A stretch of 12,130 nt of DNA, taken from positions 1-12,130 of the forward strand of contig JAMOOS010000145.1 of assembly GCA_027065245.1 (NCBI GenBank). Direction: 5' to 3'. Positions 5,037 through 12,065 of the stretch are shown piece after piece. The stretch comes from Desulfuromonadaceae bacterium (GTDB taxonomy: Bacteria > Desulfobacterota > Desulfuromonadia > Desulfuromonadales > Desulfuromonadaceae). Every line of letters begins with the position of its first letter. Positions within the stretch are counted from its first letter, which is position 1. Made by a program: the position numbers and the translations under genes. The notes under the pieces were generated by a model. That model saw only the letters and a list, made by a program, of their open reading frames with translations, was not told where the DNA came from and ran no database searches.

Positions 5037-7556
5037 CTATTCCAGAGTAATATCCACGCGTGGTTCGCCGCTGGCCAGTTGGTTGCCAGCGCGGCACAGC
5101 AACAGTTGTGACGGTTTGACGGCGGCCAGCCGCAGCAGGGTATTTTTGACCGCCAGCGCACGTTTGTGCGCCAATGTGCGTATCTGCCTGGCGGTGAGGG
5201 GCGCGGGGGCGGGTTGGCCTGGCGCCGCTTTGGCGTTATCGGCACTGGTTACCCTGCCGCACAGAGCCAGGGTGAGTTGCGGCCTGTCGCGCAGCAGCGC
5301 GGCAATGCTTTGCAGGTACTTGGCTGTGTCTGCGGGCAGTTCGGCACTGCCGGGGGGGAAGGGCAGCGGTTTGAAGGTCAGATTGCCGCCGATGCCGATC
5401 ATCTCACCGGCACTGGAGAGGATGCTGAAGGGGGCGAGGGTGAGCATCAGGGTCTTTTTGACCGCCGCGGCCAGCGCCACACGCATGGCCGGGCCGAGGC
5501 GGAAATCCGGTTGGCTCAGATCGCCCTGCACCGGCAGATCGAGGGTGATATCGCCGTTGCCATCGCGCAGCAGCGCCAGAGCCATGTCTAGCGGCATGCC
5601 CAGATTGTCCTGCGCCCGTTGGGCGGCAGCGGCAGTGAGAGCAACCATCTTGAGGCGATGCAGATTGACTGCGTTGCTCATATTGAGCCTGTTGTTGCTG
5701 ATGGGGGCTTTGAAATCGATGCTGAACTGTCCCTGTTGAATGCCCAGCCCCAGGCGTTGTTCGGCATAAGGGGAGACCATGGGCAGATTGAGGTTGTGGA
5801 TATAGCCGTGCAGGTCGGCGTTGACGCTGGCGGCATACGGGGTGAGATCCCCTTGCAGTTGCACTGCCCCGTGATTGCCGATAATGGATTCATACGCAAT
5901 TTTACAGCGTCGCTGCGGTTGGTGGCTGTCGATGCCGGTTACAGTGAGGGCGATGTGCTGCAGTGGTATGCGTACTGGTGTCGGGGTGCTGAAATCGGCG
6001 AAGTGCAGCGACGAGTTGTTCAGGTGTATTGTGCCGATGGTTAAACCGGGCTTTGCAGTTGCTTCGGGTTGATCTGCTGTTGTCTCTGTATTGACGCTGT
6101 CATTGGTGTTGGCACCGTTCTGGTCGTTATTATCAAGCCAGGTGCTTATATCCATGATGCCGTCGCCGCTGCGGCTGATGCCGATGGCCAGTTCATCTAA
6201 ATTGATGCTGTCGATGGCAATATCACCACCGGCTGTGCGGCTGAACTGTTTTAGCTGTCCCTGGCGCAGGGCTACAGCGTAGTCTGGGGTGGCGTTGTCG
6301 GGGCGTTGCAGGGCGCGTAACCCGGTGACATTCAGGGTGGCAAAACGGTTGGCGGTGGCGGTAATATCCAGGCCGGTAGCGTCGAGCGTGGCGAGTTGCA
6401 ACATATGGCGCTGGCGGCGTTGGTCGTCAATCTGGACGGCGCGCAGAGCAATATCGCCGTTTATGTGCAGTGCGCTACCGGTGCTGTTATTGCTCTCGAT
6501 TATCCCGCGCCACTGGCCGTGTTGCGCATCAATTTTCAGTGCTTGTTCCGGTAGCCGGGCCGATAAAGCCGTGATGGTCAGGCTGTTACTGATATGCAGT
6601 TTCTGTTGTTTTGCCAGATCAAGAGTTAGTTTCCCTTCCCAGTTAAAATTGCCGTTATCCAGCCACAAGGCGGTTGTATTGGCGTGCAGTTTTTTACCCG
6701 TTGCAGTGCCGTTTATGCGCAGATTAAGTGGGTGCTGTTTATCGCGCCCGATTAGACTCAGGTGCAGGTCGGTGGATAGATGGCCGCCTGCTTCGCCGAT
6801 ACCGTAGTTACCGAGCAGGGCGGCCACGCTGGCCACAGCGAATTTGTCGATTTTTATCCTGCTTTCCACGCGCAAGCGGCGGCTGAACGGTTGCAACGCG
6901 CCATCTATAACCAGCGGATTACCGTTAACGCTGATATCGGCATGAACAGGGCCGGGCTGCTCGGCCTGCCAGCTTATCAGCGGTGCCAGTTGCAGTTGAT
7001 TGATGGCGATGTTGCAATGGTTGTTGCCCGGGCGATAATCTATGTTGAAGTTGGCGATGGAGATATCACCGCTGTTGATCCCCCACGGCGTGTTCTTTTG
7101 CGCAGAGGCTTTGCTTTGTTGCTGTGCCGCAGCCAGGGGAAATCCGGCCACAGTTATTGTATCGTGAGCTGGATTGTCGATGATAACGAGGCCATTGCTC
7201 AATTGCAGTTGTTTAAGACTGACATGATGCTCAAACAGCGGCAGATAATCCATTTGCACTCGCAGCAGTTTGGCACACAGCACCGTTTCGCCGTGACTGG
7301 TGACCTGCAGATCGTGGACGGCCACGGTGCCGGTGAATATATTTATATCCACATCAACGATGTCGGCATGTATTCCCTGTTGCTGGTTCAACCAGCGTTC
7401 TGCTGCGTGTCGAGCAATTTCTGGTAGAGAAATTACGCCAATAAACACTATGGCAACTGCTGCTGCAAATACCTTGCGGCGGCGGTTAAAACGTTGTGAT
7501 GAAAGTTTCTGTTCTTTTATTTGTATTGAATTTGTGTCAGATTGAGATGTTGCCAT
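5037..7556 (-). CDS. DUF748 / AsmA-like envelope protein with OmpA-like C-terminal region
   Basis: This 839-residue protein has a basic N-terminus (NRRRK, residues 24-28), one membrane segment (about 29-45) and then a very long exported region. That region is rich in repetitive amphipathic beta-strand sequence (for example LHINGDIALRAVQI, LQGDLTPYAASVNADLHGYI), as in the DUF748/AsmA-like group thought to act in inner-to-outer membrane lipid traffic. A polar Asn/Thr/Asp-rich linker lies mid-protein. Residues about 724-839 (FPPGSAELPADTAKYLQSIA to KRALAVKNTLL) resemble an OmpA-type peptidoglycan-associated fold, but the usual GHTD-type aspartate is replaced by CGRVTSAD, so binding is uncertain. 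I start at ATG 7556, not the upstream in-frame codon at 7625, because GGGGAT precedes 7556 and a good promoter sits at 7593-7621. The exact function is unknown. Confidence 0.85.
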   Translation of the reverse strand: MATSQSDTNSIQIKEQKLSSQRFNRRRKVFAAAVAIVFIGVISLPEIARHAAERWLNQQQGIHADIVDVDINIFTGTVAVHDLQVTSHGETVLCAKLLRVQMDYLPLFEHHVSLKQLQLSNGLVIIDNPAHDTITVAGFPLAAAQQQSKASAQKNTPWGINSGDISIANFNIDYRPGNNHCNIAINQLQLAPLISWQAEQPGPVHADISVNGNPLVIDGALQPFSRRLRVESRIKIDKFAVASVAALLGNYGIGEAGGHLSTDLHLSLIGRDKQHPLNLRINGTATGKKLHANTTALWLDNGNFNWEGKLTLDLAKQQKLHISNSLTITALSARLPEQALKIDAQHGQWRGIIESNNSTGSALHINGDIALRAVQIDDQRRQRHMLQLATLDATGLDITATANRFATLNVTGLRALQRPDNATPDYAVALRQGQLKQFSRTAGGDIAIDSINLDELAIGISRSGDGIMDISTWLDNNDQNGANTNDSVNTETTADQPEATAKPGLTIGTIHLNNSSLHFADFSTPTPVRIPLQHIALTVTGIDSHQPQRRCKIAYESIIGNHGAVQLQGDLTPYAASVNADLHGYIHNLNLPMVSPYAEQRLGLGIQQGQFSIDFKAPISNNRLNMSNAVNLHRLKMVALTAAAAQRAQDNLGMPLDMALALLRDGNGDITLDLPVQGDLSQPDFRLGPAMRVALAAAVKKTLMLTLAPFSILSSAGEMIGIGGNLTFKPLPFPPGSAELPADTAKYLQSIAALLRDRPQLTLALCGRVTSADNAKAAPGQPAPAPLTARQIRTLAHKRALAVKNTLLRLAAVKPSQLLLCRAGNQLASGEPRVDITLE

Positions 7557-7592
7557 AGTCAATATCCCCGCTTTTGAACAACTGGTGCGCAA

Positions 7593-7621
7593 ATAGTAGC
7601 GCAGTTGCTGCGGGGCTGCAA
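7593..7621 (-). promoter_or_regulatory. Sigma70-like promoter of the DUF748 gene
   Basis: On the minus strand TTGCAG (7621-7616) and TACTAT (7598-7593) are separated by exactly 17 bases, each matching 4 of 6 consensus positions. Transcription would start near 7586 and leave about 30 bases before ATG 7556. The element excludes the upstream start codon at 7625. The 90-base gap to the divergent reductase gene must also hold that gene's promoter, of which I see only a weak -10-like TATCTA at 7625-7630. Confidence 0.55.
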
Positions 7622-7646
7622 ACATATCTACTGAAAGGTGATTGTG

Positions 7647-8639
7647 ATGGAAACATTCAAGGCGTTGCAGGTGTGCAAAAGTGAAGACAAACAGTTCAGT
7701 CGCGCCATTGTAGAGCGCAGTATAGACGACCTGCCTGCCGGTGAGTTGCTTATCCGGGTAGAATATTCATCGCTCAACTACAAAGATGCGTTGTCGGCTA
7801 CCGGCAATCCCGGCGTGACGCGGCAGTTTCCGCATACGCCGGGAATCGACGCCGCCGGTGAGGTGCTGGAGTGCAGCGACGGCAGCTTTGCCGTGGGTAG
7901 TAAGGTTATCGTTACCGGTTTTGATCTGGGGATGGAGACCGACGGCGGTTTTGCTCAACTAGTGCGCGTGCCCAGTGCTTGGGCGCTGCCGGTGCCGGAT
8001 GGGCTGACTACCCGTACCAGCATGATGTACGGCACCGCCGGTTTAACAGCTGGATTGTCGCTGCTGGCGCTGGAGGAGCGCGGTATCAATCCATCCATGG
8101 GCGAGGTGCTGGTCACCGGTGCCACCGGCGGCGTGGGCAGTATCGCCTTGGCATTGCTGGCACGGGGCGGTTATTCGGTGGTGGCGGCTACCGGAAAAAG
8201 TGACCAGGCTGATTATCTCAACGGCCTGGGAGCCACCCGGGTGGTAAGCCGTGATGATGTAGTGGCCGGTAACGAGCGTCCACTGCTCAAACCGTGTTGG
8301 GCGGCGGTGATTGATTGTGTCGGCGGCGAAATGCTGGCGGCGGCGATAAAAGCCACCCGTTATGGTGGCAGTGTAACCTGCTGTGGCCTGGTGGCATCGC
8401 CGGAGTTGGCGTTGAACGTATTCCCGTTTATTCTGCGCGGCGTAAGTCTGCTCGGTATAGATTCGGTGGAATGCCCGCTGGAGCGGCGCCGACAGGTATG
8501 GGCCAATCTGGCTACCCAATGGCGGGTGCCGCTGCTGGAAGATATGTGTACAGAAATAGGTCTGGATGGACTTGAGGATGCCATAGCCGCCATGCTGGCG
8601 GGAAAACTCAGTCGCCGGATGCTGGTTAATCCCGGTTAA
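7647..8639 (+). CDS. yhdH: YhdH/YhfP-family NADPH-dependent reductase (AcuI-like quinone oxidoreductase family)
   Basis: This 330-residue protein of the zinc-independent medium-chain dehydrogenase/reductase superfamily aligns in length and motifs with E. coli YhdH (AcuI, acrylyl-CoA reductase). Characteristic segments are EYSSLNYKDALSATGNPGV (39-57), FPHTPGIDAAGEV (61-73), the Rossmann nucleotide loop VTGATGGVGSIALALL (156-171) with ATGKSDQADYL (181-191) suited to NADPH, and YGGSVTCCGLVAS (239-251). ATG 7647 is preferred over GTG 7638 because AAAGGTG (7634-7640) is its ribosome binding site and the protein then starts like relatives (METFKAL). It is probably a single-gene unit, divergent from the DUF748 gene and followed by a strong terminator. 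The substrate may be acryloyl-CoA or another enoyl compound; the sequence does not decide this. Confidence 0.9.
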   Translation: METFKALQVCKSEDKQFSRAIVERSIDDLPAGELLIRVEYSSLNYKDALSATGNPGVTRQFPHTPGIDAAGEVLECSDGSFAVGSKVIVTGFDLGMETDGGFAQLVRVPSAWALPVPDGLTTRTSMMYGTAGLTAGLSLLALEERGINPSMGEVLVTGATGGVGSIALALLARGGYSVVAATGKSDQADYLNGLGATRVVSRDDVVAGNERPLLKPCWAAVIDCVGGEMLAAAIKATRYGGSVTCCGLVASPELALNVFPFILRGVSLLGIDSVECPLERRRQVWANLATQWRVPLLEDMCTEIGLDGLEDAIAAMLAGKLSRRMLVNPG

Positions 8640-8666
8640 AAACGAGCGCAGCAGAAAAGACAGACG

Positions 8667-8712
8667 CAACAAAGCCGGTGGGGGAGGCATCCACACCGGC
8701 TTTGTTGATTTT
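8667..8712 (+). terminator. Rho-independent terminator after the YhdH-family gene
   Basis: CAACAAAGCCGGTG (8667-8680) is the exact reverse complement of CACCGGCTTTGTTG (8694-8707), giving a 14-bp perfect stem with a 13-base loop. It is followed by ATTTTG. It lies 27 bases past the stop codon. The short T-run makes it slightly atypical, but the stem is strong. Confidence 0.8.
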
Positions 8713-8735
8713 GCAAACAAGAAAGAAAGGAGGCT

Positions 8736-8767
8736 ATCAAAACCCGCCTGCCACAACAGGTTTTGAT
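8736..8767 (+). repeat. Inverted repeat / stem-loop
   Basis: ATCAAAACC (8736-8744) pairs with GGTTTTGAT (8759-8767). An alternative fold uses CCTG (8747-8750) with CAGG (8757-8760) stacked on ATCAAAA/TTTTGAT. AAAGGAGG stands immediately before it and no T-run follows, so it is not an ordinary terminator. It could be part of a small RNA or an RNA-processing element. Confidence 0.5.
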
Positions 8768-8824
8768 GGTTGTTACTCTACCCGCATCCGTCAGCAGTTA
8801 ATACCGTCAGGCGCGCATTTTTTT

Positions 8825-8845
8825 CGCTGTGAATCAGCGTTTTTT
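8825..8845 (+). terminator. Short hairpin with T-run (weak terminator)
   Basis: CGCTG (8825-8829) and CAGCG (8835-8839) form a 5-bp stem around TGAAT, followed by TTTTTT (8840-8845). The stem is short but the layout is that of an intrinsic terminator. No gene ends nearby; it would suit the 3' end of a small RNA beginning after 8707, or catch read-through from the gene upstream. Confidence 0.45.
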
Positions 8846-8891
8846 ACCTGTGCTGATACACATGTCGTCGCCGCGTGGATGGGCGGCGCGG

Positions 8892-8921
8892 TTGACTTTA
8901 ACGACGGGTTGCCGCTACAGT
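8892..8921 (+). promoter_or_regulatory. Sigma70-like promoter of the TPR / binding-protein / acetyltransferase operon
   Basis: TTGACT (8892-8897, 5 of 6) and TACAGT (8916-8921, 4 of 6) are 18 bases apart. Transcription would begin near 8928, leaving a leader of about 50 bases to ATG 8980. This is the best promoter match I see in the window. Confidence 0.6.
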
Positions 8922-8979
8922 GGTGCGGTGGCAGGTGTCGTGAGGATATTATGCGCCCTTTTTTTAAGCCGGAGCAATA

Positions 8980-10113
8980 ATGACGATGGTTACAAAATAT
9001 ATGGTATTGGTATTGCTGCTGCTGAATATGGCCTGGAGTACAGAGGCGGTGGCGCAGGTGAAGGTGTTCAACCACAAGGTCGATCAGCCGTTTTCCGGCA
9101 GTCAGTCGCCGGACGATGCCTACCGTGCCGCTCTGGCACGCGCCAAAAGCGAGGTGCTGGAGGAGGCTGGGACCTATCTGGAGAGTCTGAGTGTGGTGGA
9201 GAACTTTGTTCTCAAGCGGGACGAGGTAATCGCGCTGGCGGCGGGGATTGTGAAAACCACCGTTGTGGCGCGTAAAAACTACGCCACCGATAAGACTTTC
9301 GGCATTATCCTGGAAACACGCATTGAAGTTGATTCCTCCATGGTGGAGAAGCGGATGCGTCGTTTGCTCGAAGATCAGGTTTTGCTGCGTAAATACAACG
9401 AGATGCAGCAGCGCCAGCGCCAGTTGCTGGCGCATATGCGTCAGTTGGAGGAGCAGAACCGCCGCCTGGCCGCTGAGGAAACGTCCGGTTCGCAGCGGCG
9501 GCAGCTCAGCCGCGAATTTGCCCACACCAGCGCCGCCCTCAGTGCCGCCGATTACTACCAGAAAGCATTGGCGCTGTGGCACAACGGCGCTTACAGTGAT
9601 GCGCCGAAGGCGGTGGAGTATCTCAACAAGGCCATTGATCTGGATCCCAGGGCCGCCCACCTGTACAACAGTCGTGCCGTGGCGTACCTGGGCTTGGGAC
9701 GGTATCGCCGCGCCCGCCGGGATTTGACCTTTGCCCTCAAATACAACCCCGATTATGCCGATGCCTACAACAACCTCGGCAGCCTCTATTACCGACAGGG
9801 GCGTTACCGCAAGGCGGTGGCAAACTATGACAAGGCCATCAGCCTGCAGCCGGATTTTTACGAGGCGCTGATGAATCGCGCCATGTGTCGCCGCAAGCAG
9901 CTTAAATATGAGGCCGCCATTGATGATTTTCGGCGCGCTATAGCCATGGCACCGGCTGCCGCCGATCGCGATGGCGCCGTGGTGCGGTTGAATGGTATTG
10001 ATAAACTGTGTGCCAAGGCGCGTACGGCGTGTGGCCTCGGATTGTGTCGGGCGCTTGATTTTCTGCACCGGCGTGATTTATGCGTTGAAGATAACAACTC
10101 CAGGGAGAAATGA
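8980..10113 (+). CDS. Secreted protein with FlgT/LPP20-like N-terminal region, coiled coil and four TPRs
   Basis: The 377-residue product begins with a signal peptide (hydrophobic run about 8-18, likely cleavage after AVA at 23-25), so it should act in the periplasm. Residues about 45-120 (DDAYRAALARAKSEVLEEAG to GIILETRIEVD) have the alternating helix and strand pattern of the FlgT N-terminal / LPP20-type domain. Residues about 128-180 are charged and glutamine-rich, probably coiled coil. Four tetratricopeptide repeats follow at roughly 190-223, 226-257, 260-291 and 294-325, each ending near D/N/Q/A-P. The tail has four cysteines (344, 351, 356, 368) that could form disulfides. GGAG at 8971-8974 supports ATG 8980. 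The next gene starts 4 bases after the stop, so they are co-transcribed. TPRs imply partner binding; the specific role is unknown. Confidence 0.85.
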   Translation: MTMVTKYMVLVLLLLNMAWSTEAVAQVKVFNHKVDQPFSGSQSPDDAYRAALARAKSEVLEEAGTYLESLSVVENFVLKRDEVIALAAGIVKTTVVARKNYATDKTFGIILETRIEVDSSMVEKRMRRLLEDQVLLRKYNEMQQRQRQLLAHMRQLEEQNRRLAAEETSGSQRRQLSREFAHTSAALSAADYYQKALALWHNGAYSDAPKAVEYLNKAIDLDPRAAHLYNSRAVAYLGLGRYRRARRDLTFALKYNPDYADAYNNLGSLYYRQGRYRKAVANYDKAISLQPDFYEALMNRAMCRRKQLKYEAAIDDFRRAIAMAPAAADRDGAVVRLNGIDKLCAKARTACGLGLCRALDFLHRRDLCVEDNNSREK

Positions 10114-10117
10114 TGGC

Positions 10118-11284
10118 ATGAACAACGTCGCCAGAGTAAATATCCGCACCGTAGCAGTGGCATTGCTGTTGGTTCTTGGCTGGATCGGCTGGGCTGTAGG
10201 TGCCGATTTTCCCACCCAACCGGTCAAAAATCACGGTCAGCGTTGGCGTATCGGTTACCTGCAGGGGGGCGATTACGCCTCTTATCAGCGTTCGCTGGCG
10301 GCTCTGGTACAGGCGTTGATGAAAAGCGGCTGGATACAGTCGGCGCCGTTGCCAAAATTGCCCGACGATAAGGATACCAAAGTGTTGTGGCAGTGGCTGG
10401 CGCACGATATTAGCAGTGATTATCTGCAATTTGTCGCCGATGGCCGCTACGATGCCGGTTGGGATAAACAGCGCCGCGTAAAAGTGCGCGCCGAGCTGTT
10501 GAAACGGCTTAACGGTAAAAAAGATATCGACATCATGCTGGCGCTGGGTACCTGGGCCGGGCAGGATCTGGCCACCAACGAACAGCATGTTCCCACCATG
10601 GTGATGTCCACCACCGATCCACTGGCGGCGGGAATTATCAAGTCGGTGGAAGATTCCGGGTTTGACCATATTCACGCCAAAATTGATCCCGGTCGCCACC
10701 AGCGTCAGGTGCGCCTGTTTTACGATATTTTTAAATTCAAAAAGCTGGGCATAGTATATGAAAACAGCCGCGAGGGGCGTGGTTTTGCCGCTGTCGGCAG
10801 TGTGGAACAGGTGGCGAAGCAGCTGGGATTCAAGATTGCCAGTTGTTACGCGTCGTTCAACAATGTAAGTCGTGAGCAGGCGGCGGCGGCGGTAGAAAAC
10901 TGCTATGCCAAACTGGCGGATAAAGTGGACGCAGTGTATATAACTCGCCATCCCGCAGTGACGTTGAATAATCTGCCCGTTATTCTCAAGCCGCTGCTGG
11001 CGAAAAAAATCCCCACTTTTGCCCAGGGGATGTCGGATATGGTGGCGCACGGAGTGTTGATGAGTATTTCCCTGGCCGATTTCAGTTACATCGGCGATTT
11101 TTACGCCCGAACTCTGGCGCAGATCTGTAACGGCGCCAAACCGCGCCAGTTGCCGCAGCGGTTTGAAAATCCGCCTAAAATTGCCATCAACCTTAAAACC
11201 GCCCAGATTATCGGCTACGATCCCAGTGTCGATATCCTTGGCGCTGCCGACGAGATTTTTACCGACATCGCCACGACAAAATAG
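10118..11284 (+). CDS. ABC-type substrate-binding protein, TrpX-like (PF04392 family), orphan
   Basis: The 388-residue product has an N-terminal signal peptide (hydrophobic about 11-28, cleavage near AVGA) and no lipobox cysteine. The periplasmic two-lobed binding fold is indicated by RIGYLQGGDYASYQ (44-57), LALGTWAGQDLA (141-152), VMSTTDPLAAGI (162-173), KLGIVYENSREG (209-220), IPTFAQGMSDMVAHG (298-312) and the closing NLKTAQIIGYDPSVDIL (358-374). These are the landmarks of the family that in characterised members binds aromatic amino acids for ABC import. ATG 10118 is preferred because AGGGAG lies about ten bases upstream and a signal peptide follows directly; an upstream in-frame codon at 9992 would overlap the TPR gene and hide the signal. 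No permease or ATPase gene lies nearby, so it may serve a distant transporter or act as a sensor component. The ligand is unknown. Confidence 0.85.
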   Translation: MNNVARVNIRTVAVALLLVLGWIGWAVGADFPTQPVKNHGQRWRIGYLQGGDYASYQRSLAALVQALMKSGWIQSAPLPKLPDDKDTKVLWQWLAHDISSDYLQFVADGRYDAGWDKQRRVKVRAELLKRLNGKKDIDIMLALGTWAGQDLATNEQHVPTMVMSTTDPLAAGIIKSVEDSGFDHIHAKIDPGRHQRQVRLFYDIFKFKKLGIVYENSREGRGFAAVGSVEQVAKQLGFKIASCYASFNNVSREQAAAAVENCYAKLADKVDAVYITRHPAVTLNNLPVILKPLLAKKIPTFAQGMSDMVAHGVLMSISLADFSYIGDFYARTLAQICNGAKPRQLPQRFENPPKIAINLKTAQIIGYDPSVDILGAADEIFTDIATTK

Positions 11285-11312
11285 GTCGGCGATTGTCACT
11301 GTGGAGACTGCC

Positions 11313-12065
11313 ATGCTGAAGCGGTTGTTCGCCGCAGCGCAGATTCCTGCCGGACGGATATTGCTGGTTCATGTCCGTCTGCGCGGTATCAGCGGGTTTT
11401 GCGGCGGTGACTATGCCGCCGCTACCACTGCGGTGCTCGACGGTCTGCTGGCCGCGTGTCCGCAGCTGTTGCTGGTTCCCGCCTATACCATCTACAGTTT
11501 TCTCGCCGGACGGGTGTACCACCGCCGTTTCAGTCGCAGCGAGGTGGGGCGTTTTTCCGAGGAACTGCGTCAGCGCGGCTGCCGCCGCAGCAGCGATCCC
11601 ATGTATAGTCTGCTGCAAATTAGCGGCAGCCTGCCGGAGCATCTGGATTATTCCTCCACCCTCGGTGATGGCAGTGTGTGCTCGTACCTGTATCGACACA
11701 ACGCTGTAATTGTCAATGTCGATATGCCCGGCTTTTACGCCACGCCTGTTCATGCGTTGGAGTTGCGCCATGCCGTCCCTTATCGTCGCCAGCAGACGCT
11801 GGCCGGAGTTGTGCTCGACAGCGGCGATGTCTGCCGACAGGTGAGCTATCGTGCTTATCTGCGCCCGATTGCCGCCGACGGTCGGGTTTATCCTCCTTAC
11901 AATCAGTGGCGGCGCCGCGATTATCTGCGCCAGCAGGGGGTAATCAATACTGTTGCGGAGCACGGCGTTCATTTGGAGTGGGCGGAGCTGGAACCGTTTG
12001 CCGCCGCCATAGATGCGGTGCTACGCCGCGACAAGCTGTTTCTTGTCGATGGGTGGCCGCCGTAG
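11313..12065 (+). CDS. AAC(3)-family N-acetyltransferase, diverged
   Basis: This 250-residue protein lies 28 bases after the binding-protein gene, with GGAG (11303-11306) six bases before ATG 11313. It resembles the aminoglycoside 3-N-acetyltransferase / YokD fold: ILLVHVRLRGISG (16-28, where relatives have LLVHSSL), LLLVPAYT (52-59), EVGRFSEELRQRGCRRSSDPMYSLL (77-101) and the TPVHALE segment (144-150) with His147 and Glu150 in the place of the family's catalytic T-x-x-H-x-x-E. The usual GT before the V-P-x-x-T strand and the serine after LLVH are missing, so it is a divergent member. Many family members are not resistance enzymes and are thought to acetylate amino-sugars of surface glycans or other amines. 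Resistance should not be assumed. It has no signal peptide and is cytoplasmic. Confidence 0.75.
   Translation: MLKRLFAAAQIPAGRILLVHVRLRGISGFCGGDYAAATTAVLDGLLAACPQLLLVPAYTIYSFLAGRVYHRRFSRSEVGRFSEELRQRGCRRSSDPMYSLLQISGSLPEHLDYSSTLGDGSVCSYLYRHNAVIVNVDMPGFYATPVHALELRHAVPYRRQQTLAGVVLDSGDVCRQVSYRAYLRPIAADGRVYPPYNQWRRRDYLRQQGVINTVAEHGVHLEWAELEPFAAAIDAVLRRDKLFLVDGWPP

Larger units (their letters stand above)
8640..8979 (+). other. 340-bp non-coding region with three stem-loops and a promoter
   Basis: No protein-coding gene is supported here. From left to right it holds a strong terminator hairpin (8667-8712), an unattached AAAGGAGG Shine-Dalgarno-like sequence (8726-8733), a second hairpin (8736-8767), a 7-base direct repeat CCGTCAG (8788-8794 and 8804-8810), a short hairpin with a T-run (8825-8845), and a sigma70-like promoter (8892-8921) for the downstream operon. 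The stretch from about 8708 to 8845 would suit a small RNA, but no promoter for it is evident. Confidence 0.6.

Noticed and set aside
7557..7625. Longer N-terminus of the DUF748 protein starting at 7625
   Set aside because: This would place the start inside the -35 to -10 region of the best promoter for the gene and move the membrane segment about 23 residues further in. ATG 7556 has its own ribosome binding site.
8678..8980. 100-codon plus-strand open frame in the gap before the TPR gene
   Set aside because: It starts inside the stem of a terminator and crosses two further hairpins and the promoter. The composition is not protein-like and there is no ribosome binding site.
8791..10068. Long open frame on the minus strand (425 codons) opposite the TPR gene
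   Set aside because: It runs through the T-run hairpin and the operon promoter, has no recognisable domain, and mirrors the TPR gene.
9938..11314. Long open frame on the minus strand (458 codons) opposite the TPR and binding-protein genes
   Set aside because: The plus-strand genes have signal peptides, recognised folds and ribosome binding sites. The antisense translation shows no family resemblance and is explained by GC-biased codon use leaving few stops.
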